Shown in pieces: positions 1 through 12,865 of a DNA stretch of 64,000 nucleotides. The notes beneath the pieces were generated by a model. That model searched no databases. It saw nothing but the letters and a program-made list of their open reading frames with translations, and was not told where the DNA came from. The translations under genes and the position numbers were made by a program. The DNA comes from Ascidia mentula (taxonomy: Eukaryota > Chordata > Ascidiacea > Phlebobranchia > Ascidiidae): assembly GCA_947561715.1 (NCBI GenBank), contig OX387204.1, positions 14,761,001 through 14,825,000 of the forward strand, in the 5' to 3' direction. Position 1 is the stretch's first letter. Every line of letters begins with the position of its first letter.

Positions 1-2555
1 GCATATGTTTTTCCTTTTTTGCTTCCACACCTAGCGGGGTTGGTTGAATTCCAAGAGTTTGGAAAGATTAAATGCTTGAAAAGACCTGTTTACAGCTCTA
101 TAAATTGCTATGATGCCATCAGTATCTGTTAACAACTCACTACAGGGACCAAGCTTGACAAAGTCTTTTATCCTGAACAGGCCCAGAGGTTGTTGACTAG
201 TTTTATGGAAAACTTTCTTGAGTTCAAATTATCTGTTTGGTCAAATTGGGAATATTGACGAAACAGGAGCAGCAATACAAACAAATAGCCAATGCAATAG
301 TCGAGAATTTCATGATACAGACGTTTCAATTGTTGTACTGCAATCATTTCAATGTAATATGCAGGCGAAATGGTACGGTGAGTAACAATAAGCAAAAAAG
401 GGGAAGTAGAAGAGACGCAATTGTTGAGATTAGAAGCCGAACAGCGAGTTGCCTGTGGTAATGATAAAAACAAAGGGTAAAAAACAAATAAAATGCACTG
501 CGAACGATAAGAAAAATTAAAAATATTTTAAAACACTTGGCGACCAAGAGAGGTATATATGTTAAAAAGTCGTAATGGCACATAGGAAATATCGGTATTA
601 AATAGCGGGTGAAATTTTTGGATGTAGATCGTTTCAAATAAAGAGAGGTTTTCCTTTAATCTGTCCAAGGATTGTTTGGTTCTTAAAGTCGACATAGTGC
701 TTTGGATAAGCCACAAGATGTTGACAAACATCCGAAGAAGGGTGCGTCATGTGCTCCTTGAGTCTCGTCTCGTCTGGCCAATGTATGTGGAACTACAGGA
801 ACATGTGATACGGTAAACAACGTTAGATCGTGTTAGCGTTGGATCCCGGTCCTCAAGAGCAAACAAAGTGCAAATAAGTTTGTTGGTGTCAAAGACAAGA
901 CGTAGAGTGTGTTTTGCCTACTGTGAGATGGGCGACACACCCGCGAATTTCTTTTGATAACTGTTTTGAAGCAAGGTAGAGATAAGGGAGGCGCATAAGG
1001 AAGTGTTGCTGGTGTTGCTTTGCCGTCTCTTTAGCATCGGGTTGGGTGTGACACTTTTGTAGGAGTGTGAAAACGATCCAGAAAAGTCATCTGATAGCAA
1101 TTGCGTCGCAGGGTAGTCTTTTATTGCCTGAAATTCCTCGTGCATGGGTTTAAATGAGCTGCATATATGCACGGTGTATCAAGCCATTAACAATGCTGTA
1201 CTTGTAGTGGAGTGGGGCGATAAGCTTCTCCAGTTTAGATAGAACTCAGTGTGTCGGTATTTTGGATTTTTGTTTCGAAAAAGTTGTCCTTCTTAAAGCA
1301 ATGAAATAGAGTAGTTACTTTTTTTCGTTTGGGTGAACTTATTCATGTGTGTACGTGATTAAGCTATGTATTGAAGTTTTACAAAACTGTCAGTTATGTT
1401 CCTAAGGAGCAGCTATAATGTTGTGACCGGTTAATAAGCTGTTTAAGAAAAAGAGAGAGAAGCATGTGAACTTTATAACTTGATAAAAAAGAGGTTACAT
1501 ATTCGTCCATGCTGTTCCCGATAGTTACACTGCGTCAGTCAGTAATTAAAACTCGAAATTTTGTAATAAACGAACCCCTAAGTTATGTAGGCTATAAGGA
1601 CAACATACTTGAAGGCCTATAACTTGTATCGATGGCAAGGATGAAGCTATGAGAAATCTGTTGTTTTCTGTTTGTTTTCAATGTTGGCTCAAGCCATTAA
1701 CGTATTGGTGATTGCAGATTGCAAAAACAAAAAAAATTGTCAACACACTTCCCAGAAACACACGATTTTAAATGAGTAGATCTCAAGTGGTATTTTAACA
1801 AAACCTTTTTTGGGGAGTAGCAGTGTCGACTGCAGAATCTGCTTCCCAAATTATTTTTAAGAATTGAGTTACGGCACGTGGCGAGGGGAGAGGACTCACC
1901 AAGGGGTGATTCCAAAGCTCAGCAGAAAGCCCCCAAAACGCTCGAGTCCAAACCCTAATGGAAGAGTATAAGACTTCTCTCGATCTGGTGCCTGGTTTAA
2001 GTAAATTATACCGAAAAATATCTTTAATAAAGCCACCTAAAAATAATTTAAATGTTTTTGTAAATTTTGTGATAGTCATCAATTCTACGTAGTATGGAAA
2101 CAATATAAAATAAAAAAGAATTTCATACGTAGCGACGTAAAAGCATGTTGTTTACTGTCGTATCATAGTCATGTGACGTTTTGCTACTTGAGTTGGAACT
2201 TGGTATCATCACCCATCCCTCAACATGTTGCCCTCGCCCATATTTGCTCTGTAGTAAACTCCGCCTGGCACCATATTCTCGTATCACCCGAGAAAGGTTA
2301 CTGCAGGTTATACGATGACGTAACGGAATACGGTTGTGAATGACTTTCCGCGTGAGTGGCCGCGACCGCCGCGTAGTAACAGCAGCAGTGGTCGAGGCGA
2401 GTCGGACCGGGTTACGCCCCAAAGCAAAGGTTGGACGACTCACAGAACGCTATCGATTGCTCAAAAGTTGTGTGTTTTTATTCAGGGCATTGTTTCAGAT
2501 TTGATCCAGTTTGTATCGTGATTTAGCGACAGTTGGTTTATTGTGAAGAAATTAA
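1..2555. other. Intergenic region upstream of the PLA2 gene
   Basis: I see no intact gene here. The only recognisable coding remnant is the minus-strand retroelement fragment around 540-905. Short open frames on both strands, for example around 2123-2443, lack splice logic or family similarity. The stretch just before 2556 presumably holds the promoter and 5' leader of the phospholipase gene, but no clear TATA or initiator motif stands out. Confidence 0.5.
540..905 (-). pseudogene. Decayed retroelement fragment with GIY-YIG endonuclease signature
   Basis: Reading the minus strand from about 890, the translation gives NVVYRITCSCSSTYIGQTRR. This is the typical GIY-YIG endonuclease entry (VVYRIPC-C--YIGQT-R) found at the C-terminus of Penelope-like elements and some other reverse-transcriptase elements. 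After a frameshift near 765 the frame continues with LKEHMTH and a QHLVAYPKH segment. After another frame change it gives FETIYIQKFHPLFNTDIS, which matches the usual final helix of these proteins. Upstream on the same strand (about 905-1000) another frame has PYLYLASKQLSKEI, similar to the linker before the nuclease. The frameshifts show it is dead. The reverse transcriptase itself could not be found with confidence. Confidence 0.6.
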
Positions 2556-4286
2556 ATGCGCTGGTTGCTTACCATATGTATCATTGAGCTTTTACTTTGG
2601 GTGAGCACAAGTGTCGAAGCTAACGATGTTAGCGGATGGCTAAAAGACATATTGGGATCATCATCCAGGGATACAAGTAAGTTTTGAGTTTAGTAGCAAA
2701 GATTGTGATTGCAAATTTTCTTTTCATTTTGATGTAGCCTATGCCAATATAAGTTACTAACAGATCAGCTGTTACTGTTCCCTGCAGGCACATTTGACCA
2801 AAGCCTATACTGCCGATAATGTCAAGTTGAATTGATGTTATATTTAACGTTTTTATTGTTATTAAAATTTAGGAAATCAGCCTTCTTGTTGCATCAGCCT
2901 TATACATCGTATTGATATTGTCAAAAAATACAAGAAATTTTAATAATATTTCACCAATGTAGGGGGGCATTTTCAAAACGACATGCTGTTCAGGGTGGGA
3001 TTAGGCAAAAAAATTGAAAAACACTGGACTAAACCAATACTAAAACTTTATATTTCATAGGTGAGATTCACCACAGATCAAAAAGAAGTCTATTCAACTT
3101 TCAAAGTGTAATTCATTGCTTGCAACCATGGTCTAATGTGCTGTCAACATATGGGGATTATGGCTGTTACTGTGGTTACAGAGGGTCAGGGAGGCCACTT
3201 GACGATACTGACAAGTAAATCCTATCTTACATCAAGGCTTGTATTGAAATTTAATATGCACAAATATATTTATAGATGCTGCTATGAACACGACTACTGC
3301 TATGACGAATCAGAATTCTTGCCAAAAACGTTTGGCGAATCTGCGATGGGAAATTATTTTTCAGAATATGTATTTCGATGTGTCGGTCACACTATAATGT
3401 GTGGTATGTTTTTTTGAAAAGACCATGTGTTTTCTTCTCTGTCACATTTTAATTTACTATTTTTCGGCAGATGATAAAAAGAACACAGTTTACAAACAAG
3501 CTGTTTGCGAGTGTGATCGCAAGGCAGCTGAATGCTTTGCTGCCAACCGAAGATCTTACAGTGCAAAGTTGTTCGACATCGACACGAAAAAATATTGTAA
3601 GTTACTGTTGTTAATAGATTTAAATGACTCGCTAAACTTTCAATTTACATTTTAAGGTGGATTGGATGCCAACTTACAGGATCTGCATGTTGAAACACAC
3701 TCATGTAAGAACCATTTTTTTGTAATAGTATCAACAGAATAACAATGAAAATGTGTCTTTAGTATTGAAACTATACTCATGTCCTTTGGACTACGACCAG
3801 GACAGGTGCTGTGTCGACAAAGGATACAATTCAGTATACCAGTTCTGTTGTGGCAATCAAATCAGGTAACAGTTTTTTTTTGTTTTTTCACTACACAGGA
3901 ATAAAAACCTTTGAAAATAACAGCAATCTGACTGGAAAATTTTTTTTAGAATTAACAAGCAGTTTGTAACTATAACAGTCTAAAATATTCTGGATGTAGT
4001 AGAAACAAGACAAAAGATTTTCCTTTACAGACAGAAACCTGGAAGGGATGCTACTTTTATGGGTTGCTGTAGAGCAAAAGTGTATGACGCAAGACTTAAA
4101 ACATGCTGCTCTGGGGTTCTTTATCCAAATGCAGAGCATATAAGATGCTGTGGCAACATTGGACAAGCGATAGACACCACTATACAGACTTGTGTTAACG
4201 GAAAACCGCAAGCTATAGATGCCAAACTACATTTACTGCCATCAAACAGCACTATTAATGAAACAGATGTTGCTGGCATAGATTAA
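2556..4286 (+). CDS. Secreted phospholipase A2 with galaxin-like cysteine-rich tail
   Basis: Predicted calcium-dependent secretory phospholipase A2, hydrolysing the sn-2 ester of glycerophospholipids. Exons: 2556-2676, 3061-3214, 3276-3403, 3471-3596, 3657-3704, 3763-3865, 4031-4286; 311 residues. The N-terminus is a signal peptide (MRWLLTICIIELLLWVS). A dibasic RSKR site near residue 50 could release a propeptide. The calcium loop YGCYCGYRGSG and the catalytic motif DKCCYEHDYC follow, the latter split across exons 2 and 3, then CECDRKAAECFA, the second conserved helix with its active-site Asp. The last two exons encode about 110 residues rich in CC pairs (DRCC, QFCCG, GCC, YDARLKTCCSG, RCCG), which resemble galaxin repeats. 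Such a tail is absent from ordinary secreted PLA2 (about 120-150 residues). The Gly normally third in the calcium loop is Arg here, so activity is uncertain. The family call is secure; the tail function is unknown. Confidence 0.9.
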
Positions 4287-5493
4287 AAAAGTATTTTATT
4301 GGTGCTGACTGCTGCATAGCACTTTAACTTCATATCTGCTACTTCTGTCAATTCATGAGGAACAAAATTTACTTCTGTTTGGCTTTTCACATTTATTACC
4401 TGACGTTTTTTCACTGTATCAGGGGGTGTTTCAAACGTGTATGTTTTTATTAGTGTGCTGTAATGTGCTTTACTTCTGACAAAAGACCTGATCCAAGTTC
4501 TGTAACATTTTAGGAAGGTTTCCAAGCCTTCAATGAGTGCTTGCTTGTTAAGCCCTTCACTGTGACACATGTTTTCAATTTGCTTAAAATATTATTGTCG
4601 AGTGAAACACCTTAATCAAGGAAACCACTCTTTTTTCTGTATGTACCAACAAATCTTCTGTTTTATTCACGTTTGCGTTAAAACCAAGTTATAATTTTCC
4701 GCGTTATGTACTAACACACCATACCTTGCTAAAACAACGCGGAGTTGTGGTAAAGATATTAAAAAAATATACATTTGGAGGTTTAAATCAATGAGTTGGG
4801 TTAATGTTGTCAGGTTTAGACTGTGATAGGCCGTGTGGCCAGGTGAGGACAACCTGTTTTTTGTCGGGTGCATAACCAACACTGTAAGTGGATCGAATCA
4901 AAGTGCAATATGTACGGTAACTTTAAACACATACTTAAGAGAGGCGCAAAGCGCAATGTGGGAGAACGATCTTGCACGACGCGCTTCTGCAAGTACAAAA
5001 TGAAACTAAATACAGAAGTATATCCTAAAAAGTATTTTGCAAAAAAATTTAATTTAGCTCTTACTTGAAAGCTTAAATTATAAAAATATTCACATGCAAT
5101 AACCATTCAACATTACTTAAAAGTATTATTTTCCATAAACGGCCCTCAGTAGGTTATGTGAAAGTAACTTAAGTGGCCCTGATTCCAGAATCGAGAAAGC
5201 TGAATTGCGTAACACGCGTTGCAGCGTTCGAGCATTTTGTGGCTTAGAGTTTTTTTGCCTTCCGCATAACTACTTTCTGCATTAAAGTTTGATTTCATGT
5301 TTATTGTCATCTTACGACAGCTGTTTGTGTTTAACTTACTTTAACTTTGCTAAAAGGTGCATGTATGCGTAGGTTTTGTAACATTGCAAACACGTTTTTT
5401 ATCTGCGACACGCCCCAAAAGTCTAAAGTCCTAAGGTATGCATTTGTTTTTCGATGTGTTATTATTCAACTAATTTTTCATGTCAACATTCAG
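4287..5493. other. Intergenic region between PLA2 and CPSF6/7
   Basis: Holds the 3' end of the phospholipase transcript and the leader of the next gene on the same strand. Frames at 4283-4570 and 4816-5106 (minus) and about 4868-5068 (plus) show no family resemblance and no convincing splice sites. A pyrimidine-rich tract ending in CAG directly abuts the ATG at 5494, so the CPSF6/7 leader is probably spliced there, either in cis or by spliced-leader addition. Confidence 0.4.
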
Positions 5494-8400
5494 ATGGCTG
5501 ACGGTGTTGACATAGACCTCTATGCTGATGTTGATCATGAATTTGTTCAGGTAAAAGTAAAACCGTGTATACATATTGATCACTGCTGGTATTTTTGAAC
5601 GTATTCTAAGAATAATTTTCTTTTTCAACTCTGGTTTGTTACACTATGTGAGACCGTAAAATATTTGCAAAACCTACTGATAATCAACACAATAATATTT
5701 TACTAATGCATTACCATTTAAAAAGAAAATTGCTAGTCCCAGCCTTTTCTGTGTAATCAACAGTTGCCAAAGAAAGGCTCTGCTCAATTTATGTAGGCTA
5801 CCTGGCATTAGTTTGTAACTTTTATTTATTTATTTTTTCCATAACCCTTGTTTTAGACAATGCAAACTGTGCCTTTTTCGGGATATTTAAATTGTGACTT
5901 TGATACATACAGGAGGAGAGCAACTACAACAGTGTGGACTTGTATGAAGACATGATGCTACCGAGCAGCAGGACAAACAGCACATCGCGTGTAAGTCAAC
6001 TGTCCTCGCAAATCAATCTTCAAAATGTGTTTGTGTCATCGTAATTTTTTACCTTTTGCAGTTGTTAGTACTTAGTAGCATTGTTTTGTTTTTAAAAAAC
6101 AAACAAATAAGTTATAAGAAAGAAATAACTCTGTCGTAATCATGTCAAAACAGTTTTAAGCTATCTTATTTTCACATGTGACTGTTGTTTTACTCAGTTT
6201 GCAACGAAATAGCGGAAATTCAATGTAAAGAGAATGATATAAACTAGCCTCCACACATTTTGGAGACACAGTCGCAGTTTGGGATTGACAACCGTTATTA
6301 TAATGTGAAATTTGTTTATAAAAATCTTTTATTTGTTCTGTATCATACATACTCTGTCAGGATGTGGATTTTCTTTGATCCCAAAGTGATTACTTTTCTT
6401 CTGTTGGCTAAAATTCAGCATAGAAGTTGTTCTTAACTAAATCAGTTTTTGGCAGTTTAATGGGTGTCGAGGTTAATAGCCAGTAAGAAAGTTTGTGGTG
6501 CTTGTATAGCATTTGTTGACTTGAAATTTCATTTGACTGAGATGAAAACAGTAATTATTCGTTTTGTAAAATTTGTCTCTTGGGACCTTGGACTGCATAA
6601 AAAACTCTGTTTTTACTATATATTGACATGGTGACAAGAAACTTTGACTGCTTTTTTGGTGCATATGTTCTAAAATTCTACAAACTGCGATGATAGCATG
6701 CAATATATCTAGTGTGTATGCAACACAAGTTTTGTGTAAACGACAGTTTTAGACTTACCGTTACAATACTTAACATATAGCTTACAGATTGTATTTGCAC
6801 TACTGTTTAAATGTTATTTTATTTTCTAATTTACTTTTCCTGTTGCAATGTATTACGATGTATGCAATTCTGTATATACATGAGAAGGTGCAATACCAAA
6901 TGCTTTTATGGCATTTACTGTAAAAGCAAAGCAAGTTTTACTGGTTTTTCTTGAAAAGACTGGTGTTTCAATCATAACCATTTTAGTGTGCATTATTTTT
7001 ATTTTCTATGTGTTTATATTTGCATGTTAATCATCTCATTTTACTGAGGTTATTCCCAAGACTTACAGTGCTGTTTCAAAATGCCTACCATCACCTATTT
7101 TCACATTGACAGTATATGCAACTGTGTTTAATATTTTCCTTGCGTTACTTGAACTTAAAAACAGGAACGGCTTAGTATCAAATTAGTAGGGTTTGTTAAA
7201 TTCTTGCTTTTGAACCAAGATGATGTTTCAACACTGTGATTTTGAAGGGTATTGTATGAATACAGTGTGTTAACTTTACAGCAATGATGTGCAGTAATTC
7301 AGTGCAAACTATTTTTAATGCAATGTGCACAGCCACAAATAATATACATTTGATTTTTTGCCTGTTGCATTCATTAAAATAAACATGAAACGAACTAGCT
7401 GTGCACATTGTACACACTGTATTGCACAATTCCCCACATAATTTGTCTATGCATCTTCTGCAGGCTGGTTCTAATGGCCTGGGTAATTCTGGACAAACGT
7501 TGTCCCGGTCCAACTCGATGCAATACAACTACCATGGAAAGAAGGTATCCATTTATGTTGGAAATCTGACGTGGGTAAGTGTTGCTTTATCTGTTTGTAC
7601 AACATTATATTATTCCATAGCCTCCAAATACATGTTGAAGCAAACTGTGTTCTTCTTAGTGGACCACTGACAAGGATTTGCAAAATGCAATAACTGCTCT
7701 TGGTGTAAATGACTTGCTGGAAATTAAATTCTATGAGAACAGAGCAAACGGGCAGTCAAAGGGGTGAGTGCCATATGTCATGTATGGGGATTTTGATGTA
7801 GGATTATACACATAGAAGATCATATTATATCTAAACCATTTTCCCAATGCAAAGTGACACATACAATGGCCAGTGGATGCAAATATTAATGTAAAGCAGA
7901 AAGGTAGAAATGAATTTAGGCCTTACATATTCACATGAATGATTATTATTGATTTAACCAACTTTAGTAAATCTTTAACTTAATCTTTAATCTGTGGCAG
8001 GTTTGCTTTGGTCCACCTTGCTTCTGAAACTTCATCGCGAATTGTGATGGAAAAGTTGCCACATAAGGACCTGCATGGTCAAAGCCCCGTCGTTACCCCT
8101 TGTAATCGCCAGAGCTTAAATCAGTTTGAACAGCAGTCCAAAGCACGTAAGTAAATCAAACTTACTAAGTTAGTATATATTACATTTCAATGATATTCTG
8201 TAGTGTTATGTTGTAAACCATAAAAAAAATCTTCATACAGTATCTGGTGTGGCAAGTATTCTGAGATGAACCAAGAAATGTGCTTTTTTCTCGGTCAAAG
8301 GAAGTTTTCCTGTTTATTCAGACTTTTTCAATTCATCCTCATAGTACCATAAAGCAATTCCAAGTTGAAAGCAGCATAAAGGCCTTTAAAGTTTATTTAT

Positions 8401-11359
8401 TTATTGCTTACAACAGAAAGTGGCGGTAGTGCCCCACCTCCGAAGGCCCCTAGCCCCGTTACTCCAACTCCCGCTCAAACTAGCTTCACCCAGCCACCCC
8501 CAGCTGTAAGCGCAACACCAGCTGCATGGCAACCGCCTGCCGCATCTCAAGGACAAACATCTATATTGGGACAGCCCCCTGCAATACCACCAATGCTACC
8601 AACAAGTGTGCAAGTTATTGTTTAAATAGATGGCATTGGCCAATATTTAATTTAATAGTCAAGTTTGCAATTTCATTTAAATATTGACTGTCAATCAACC
8701 TTTATTTTCGTCATATTTGCAGGATTTTAAAAGCGTTAATTTTTTTCCAAGCTCCAGCAAGAAAGGATGCTTCATCAGCTGCAGCACTTGCAGCAGTGTT
8801 AAGAGGTCCTCCACCTCCCATGAACATTCCTCCGCCACGACCGGGTGTGTCTCTTCCTGGGTTGCCTCCCGGCATGCCGCCACCAGGAATTGCAGCTGCC
8901 ATGGCTGCAGCCAGATCAATGGTAGGAAAGATTTTATCACGAAGTAAACACCGGCAAGAGATTGGCATGTCCATAAGATACTTGCAATGTCGAAAATACT
9001 AGTGCTGATTTGGTAAAACAAAGTTAAACATACGACTTATGCAGAACCATGAAGTGGTCTCTTCTTGCAAAAACATTCACATTGAAATTGGATTAATGCA
9101 AATTAACATATATACTGGTGTGACTGACTTGTATAGGCCAACACAAACAATTTCTGGGCACATGCTATCATTATTATTATCAAGTGAATGTCTAAAAACG
9201 CTGTAGAAGAAAATTTTTTCATGGCCCAAAGTGCATGCACTTAAAAATACACACCTTTGGTCCTTGAAGCCTGTAAAAAAGCAAAACCCTTTATTATCAC
9301 CTTATCATCTTAACAAGCCTAAACATGTGGTCGTTACTCCGCAAAACCGTACACCGTACAGCGGCAAAGCATTCCCCCGCCATTCGGCACAACACTACTG
9401 CCCCCAATCCATTTATCTCCAGCGCTTCGCGGTCGACCCAAGAATGAGGTTACCACGATTCTCTTTCGGTTCCACCCAGGTTCCGCCGCCCCATGTCCCC
9501 CCGCCTTCGATGCTCGCCGCTCAGCCGCCGCGATTGCCCCCTCCCAACGTGCCGCCGCCTCGTCTTCTGCTTCCACCGCCAGCTATTAACACCAGGATTC
9601 CTCCGCCAATCAACGTACCCCCGCCGCCCATAATGCCACAGATGGCTTCTGCTTTGCCACCACCTGCATTGGCGCACGCCCCTAGTGCTGCAGGAGACCA
9701 CGGCAGATCAGATGGCTATAGACACGACAGCAGGTCCCAATCTCCGCCGCTTCCCGAGGCAGAGATAGAGGAAGTTATGATTCGAAACCGTGCGGTGTCG
9801 AGCAGTGCAATATCGCGTGCAGTGGCTGATGCCAGCTCGGGTAAGTTGAGTTTTTGAAACTGAAATTGATTAAAAATGTTTGGGGGTCTTGTTTCAAGGC
9901 ATGGCCACTTAAAGGTTTGGTGTTTGTACATACCCCATCTAACCAACTTTAACATTTTGATACTACATCTTTCCGTTTATGCGCTAAAGGCATAGTTTTT
10001 TAAAAAAAAAAATTTACTCCACGAGAAAACATAAACATTTTCTAGTGTTAAACATCATTAACTATTACAAATCCGACATCCTGGGAAAATTACAAGTTTA
10101 GACATTTGTCTTTCGCAGGTGATTACGCTGGTGCAATTGAAACGTTGGTGACGGCCATCTCTCTGATCAAACAATCTAAGGTTGCCAGGGACGAACGAGC
10201 CAAAGTGCTCATCGGGTCTCTCCAAGATTGTTTGCACGGCATCGAAGAAAAGTCGTTCGGTTCTGGTTCAGGAAGCAGGTAAATTTGTAGACTTGCGAAA
10301 CTTGAAGGCAAATATTTACAAATAATATAAAGTGTGTTGAAAATAGGCTTACAAACCTGGGGGCTTTGTTTGCACCCTTGATGGTCGTTTTGAGCTTTTG
10401 CCAATAGCATTCACTTCAACGCGGCATATATTAGTATTTTTGTATATTTCGAAACATGTAAACAGCTTCCGCATCATTAATCTACTGCAAACGGAAATGA
10501 TTGTCACCAGTGTCGATTATTCAAATGGCAATTCACATTACAAGCAATTACAAACTGTAACACGGAACTTACCAGGCTCCACAGCCAGCAAACCTCGTCA
10601 CAGGGGTTTTAAACAGACAGGAATGAACACTATCTTTATTCTGCGGCACAGTTAACGAACTGTGACACGTTCACTAAACAATACAAACACATATTAGCGA
10701 ACAGTCACACATGTAACATGACAGAAAGTATTTAATTCACCAATAGATGCATGAACGGACCTCGAGTCACATTCTGCTGCACCAGTTAAATACTCGTTAA
10801 TCAGTCACAACACTAGTTACCAACTCTAGCCAATTGACTGTAATTTACATTGCACACGGCAAGCAAAACAGTTTACTGCACGCGGTTAAGTTACAACACG
10901 TGGCAGATATTAAAACTGCTGACACTAGCTTTGCCAACATGCATTCAGTAGGCGCATTATGACGTTTCTATTGTTGTGAAATTGCTTCACATGGAAAATT
11001 ACGCGCACAGAAATCTTACACAAACCCGTTTATCCGTGAAGCCCTGCAAAGCTATTTTGTGACCCTATTTTGTAAACATATATATTAGCCAATTGTATAT
11101 TCGTATAACATTATACCGGTTTGCTAAACCCACGTCATTTTGTACTCACAACAACAGTGGGCGCAAGCGCGACCGGTCACGTGACCGCGAGGAGCGCTCC
11201 CGCCACCGAGAGTCCAAGTCGAGGCGCCGCGACCGGGAGCGCGAACGTTCCAGAAGCCGAGACCGCTACGAAGAGCGGGATTACCGCGACCGCAGCCGAG
11301 ATCGCGACACCGGAGGAAGTTACTCCCGCCATTCGGACAGAGAACGACACCGTCGATAA
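5494..11359 (+). CDS. CPSF6: Cleavage factor Im large subunit (CPSF6/CPSF7 orthologue)
   Basis: Nuclear RNA-binding subunit of cleavage factor Im, which works with the NUDT21 (25-kDa) subunit to choose poly(A) sites. Exons: 5494-5550, 5913-5990, 7464-7574, 7660-7763, 8001-8146, 8417-8605, 8752-8921, 9362-9448, 9480-9840, 10119-10278, 11158-11359; 554 residues, close to human CPSF6. Visible parts: an acidic N-terminus ([12 protein letters not shown]), an RRM with [10 protein letters not shown] and GQSKGFALVHL, the family-specific [11 protein letters not shown] after it, a long proline-rich centre, the [20 protein letters not shown] segment (joined across 9840/10119) and a C-terminal RS-like domain with many RD, RE and RS pairs. 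CPSF6 and CPSF7 split in vertebrates, so the symbol is approximate. The model around 9362-9480 needs an unusually short intron and is the least certain part. Confidence 0.92.
5991..7463. other. Long second intron of CPSF6/7
   Basis: This 1.5-kb stretch lies between the GTAAGT donor after 5990 and the TTCTGCAG acceptor before 7464. It is AT-rich with poly-T tracts. I see no exon, repeat with defined ends or RNA gene in it. Confidence 0.5.
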
Positions 11360-11646
11360 TACGACGGTCAGATGTGGATTTAAGACAATTGTTGTTTCCA
11401 TTTGTCAACGTGACGAACATTTGCCGTGAAAGTTAACAACACGCGCTAGAATGCGACTTTCGGCGTGTATATATTGGGGAAAACGCTTTTCGTTACGCGT
11501 TGCTTTTGTGTTTCGTGACGTTCTTGATTCAATCATTGATTCATCGTAAGGTCTCCCTGCCTCTGATGGTTATTGTACATGTCGATTCACACTAACATCC
11601 CGCGAGATAACTTCCAGTTGACGGCGACTTTTCATTTCGGTCGTGA

Positions 11647-11652
11647 AATAAA
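11647..11652 (+). terminator. Candidate polyadenylation signal of CPSF6/7
   Basis: A canonical AATAAA hexamer lies 288 bases after the CPSF6/7 stop codon. It is the first clear match downstream. No downstream GU-rich element was evaluated, so the cleavage site is not assigned. Confidence 0.4.
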
Positions 11653-12679
11653 CGCTCAACACAGCCTTGGTTTTGTGGACTGAAATTTTCGCCAGTCAGT
11701 ACCAACAGAAGGATCCATTCATAATCGAATTTCGGAACAAAAATACAAACATCTTTCATTTGCGCAAAATTGCCCACACGCGGGTGAGCAATAACAAAAG
11801 AGTTCAATGGCATGACCACCGATGAACCCATGATAGAAGTTATAGTATCGAACAACCGTTTTAAGGTGATTTCCACACAAAGACTGGCATTCTGTCCGAG
11901 GTTCGCACTGTAACGAAACGGATTGCGTCGGGCTGTATATGTTCTGGCTCAAGGAAAAAAACGTTTTACGAAATGTTTTCTTTAGTCCCAGTCAAACCGT
12001 GGTAGTTTGAAACTGAAGGTCGAAAGTGATCCGGATCAGCTTGGGGTCAAGCTTGTTCGTAAGTTGTGATGTAAGGGTGCTGCAACGCACCTACCTATAC
12101 TTACTATATTTCCACAACTTAATACCACGGCGCTTTTAAACATAACAAATACAGTAAACGTATATCGACAGACATCACAGTGAACTGGAGCATCAAAGGT
12201 ATGTAAACTATACGGGTATAGTCTCTTTAAAGGAATTTTATCAAAATTTAGAACATTAATTTTTCAATCTTACAGCGTTGTACATTCCCTTCAAATCACT
12301 TTGGCAACAAACCGCATTTAACCATGCTCTGACATATGTTGTCCGAGTGACCAAATAACCCGGACATACCGGTTAACTGCTCGGGTCGCCGGTAAGATGT
12401 GCTTTAAACCAGTGACAGATCCAGTTAAAACGGGTTGTATGATAAGCCTAACCATATCCTAATTCGACGACACGGACAAAGTGACGGTAAATTGGGCATT
12501 TGCACGAAGACCAAACATCGATGGCTACGCAAAAAAAATCAAAAAGGAAAACGGACAGGAGAGGTTTTCCTCTCATAGATTTTACCCCTGTTAAAGCATG
12601 TGCTGTTAACGTGATTCTGAAAATTTTTGCTAGTGCTTTTTATTTATTTTGTGTCGTCTTGTGGCTTTTTTTGTGACTT

Positions 12680-12865
12680 TAGTGTTTCCCATTTCCTTGA
12701 TATCTATAGTAGCTTTCGTTTTCCAGGGGCGTGGAGGACGGACAAATGCCTTTCTTGTCGCCCCCTCTCCGAACGCCCATGCTTATGTTAAGTCACCAAG
12801 TCGTCAAATTTTATTGGTCCGCAAGTGCAAAAAGATTAAGAACCACTGGTTTAGACGAAGTAGTG
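12680..12865. repeat. Probable hAT-like miniature element
   Basis: The left part reads AGTGTTTCCCATTTCCTTG with CAGGGGCGTGGAGGACGG inside it. The right part reads AAAGATTAAGAACCACTGG. This arrangement (TTCCCA and GGGGCG at one end, GAACCACTG at the other) is a frequent end structure of non-autonomous hAT elements in animals. I could not define an exact 8-bp target duplication, so the limits are approximate. Confidence 0.35.

Noticed and set aside
2123..2443. 106-codon minus-strand frame just upstream of the PLA2 gene
   Set aside because: Arginine- and serine-rich translation typical of antisense of a GC-richer promoter stretch; no recognisable family.
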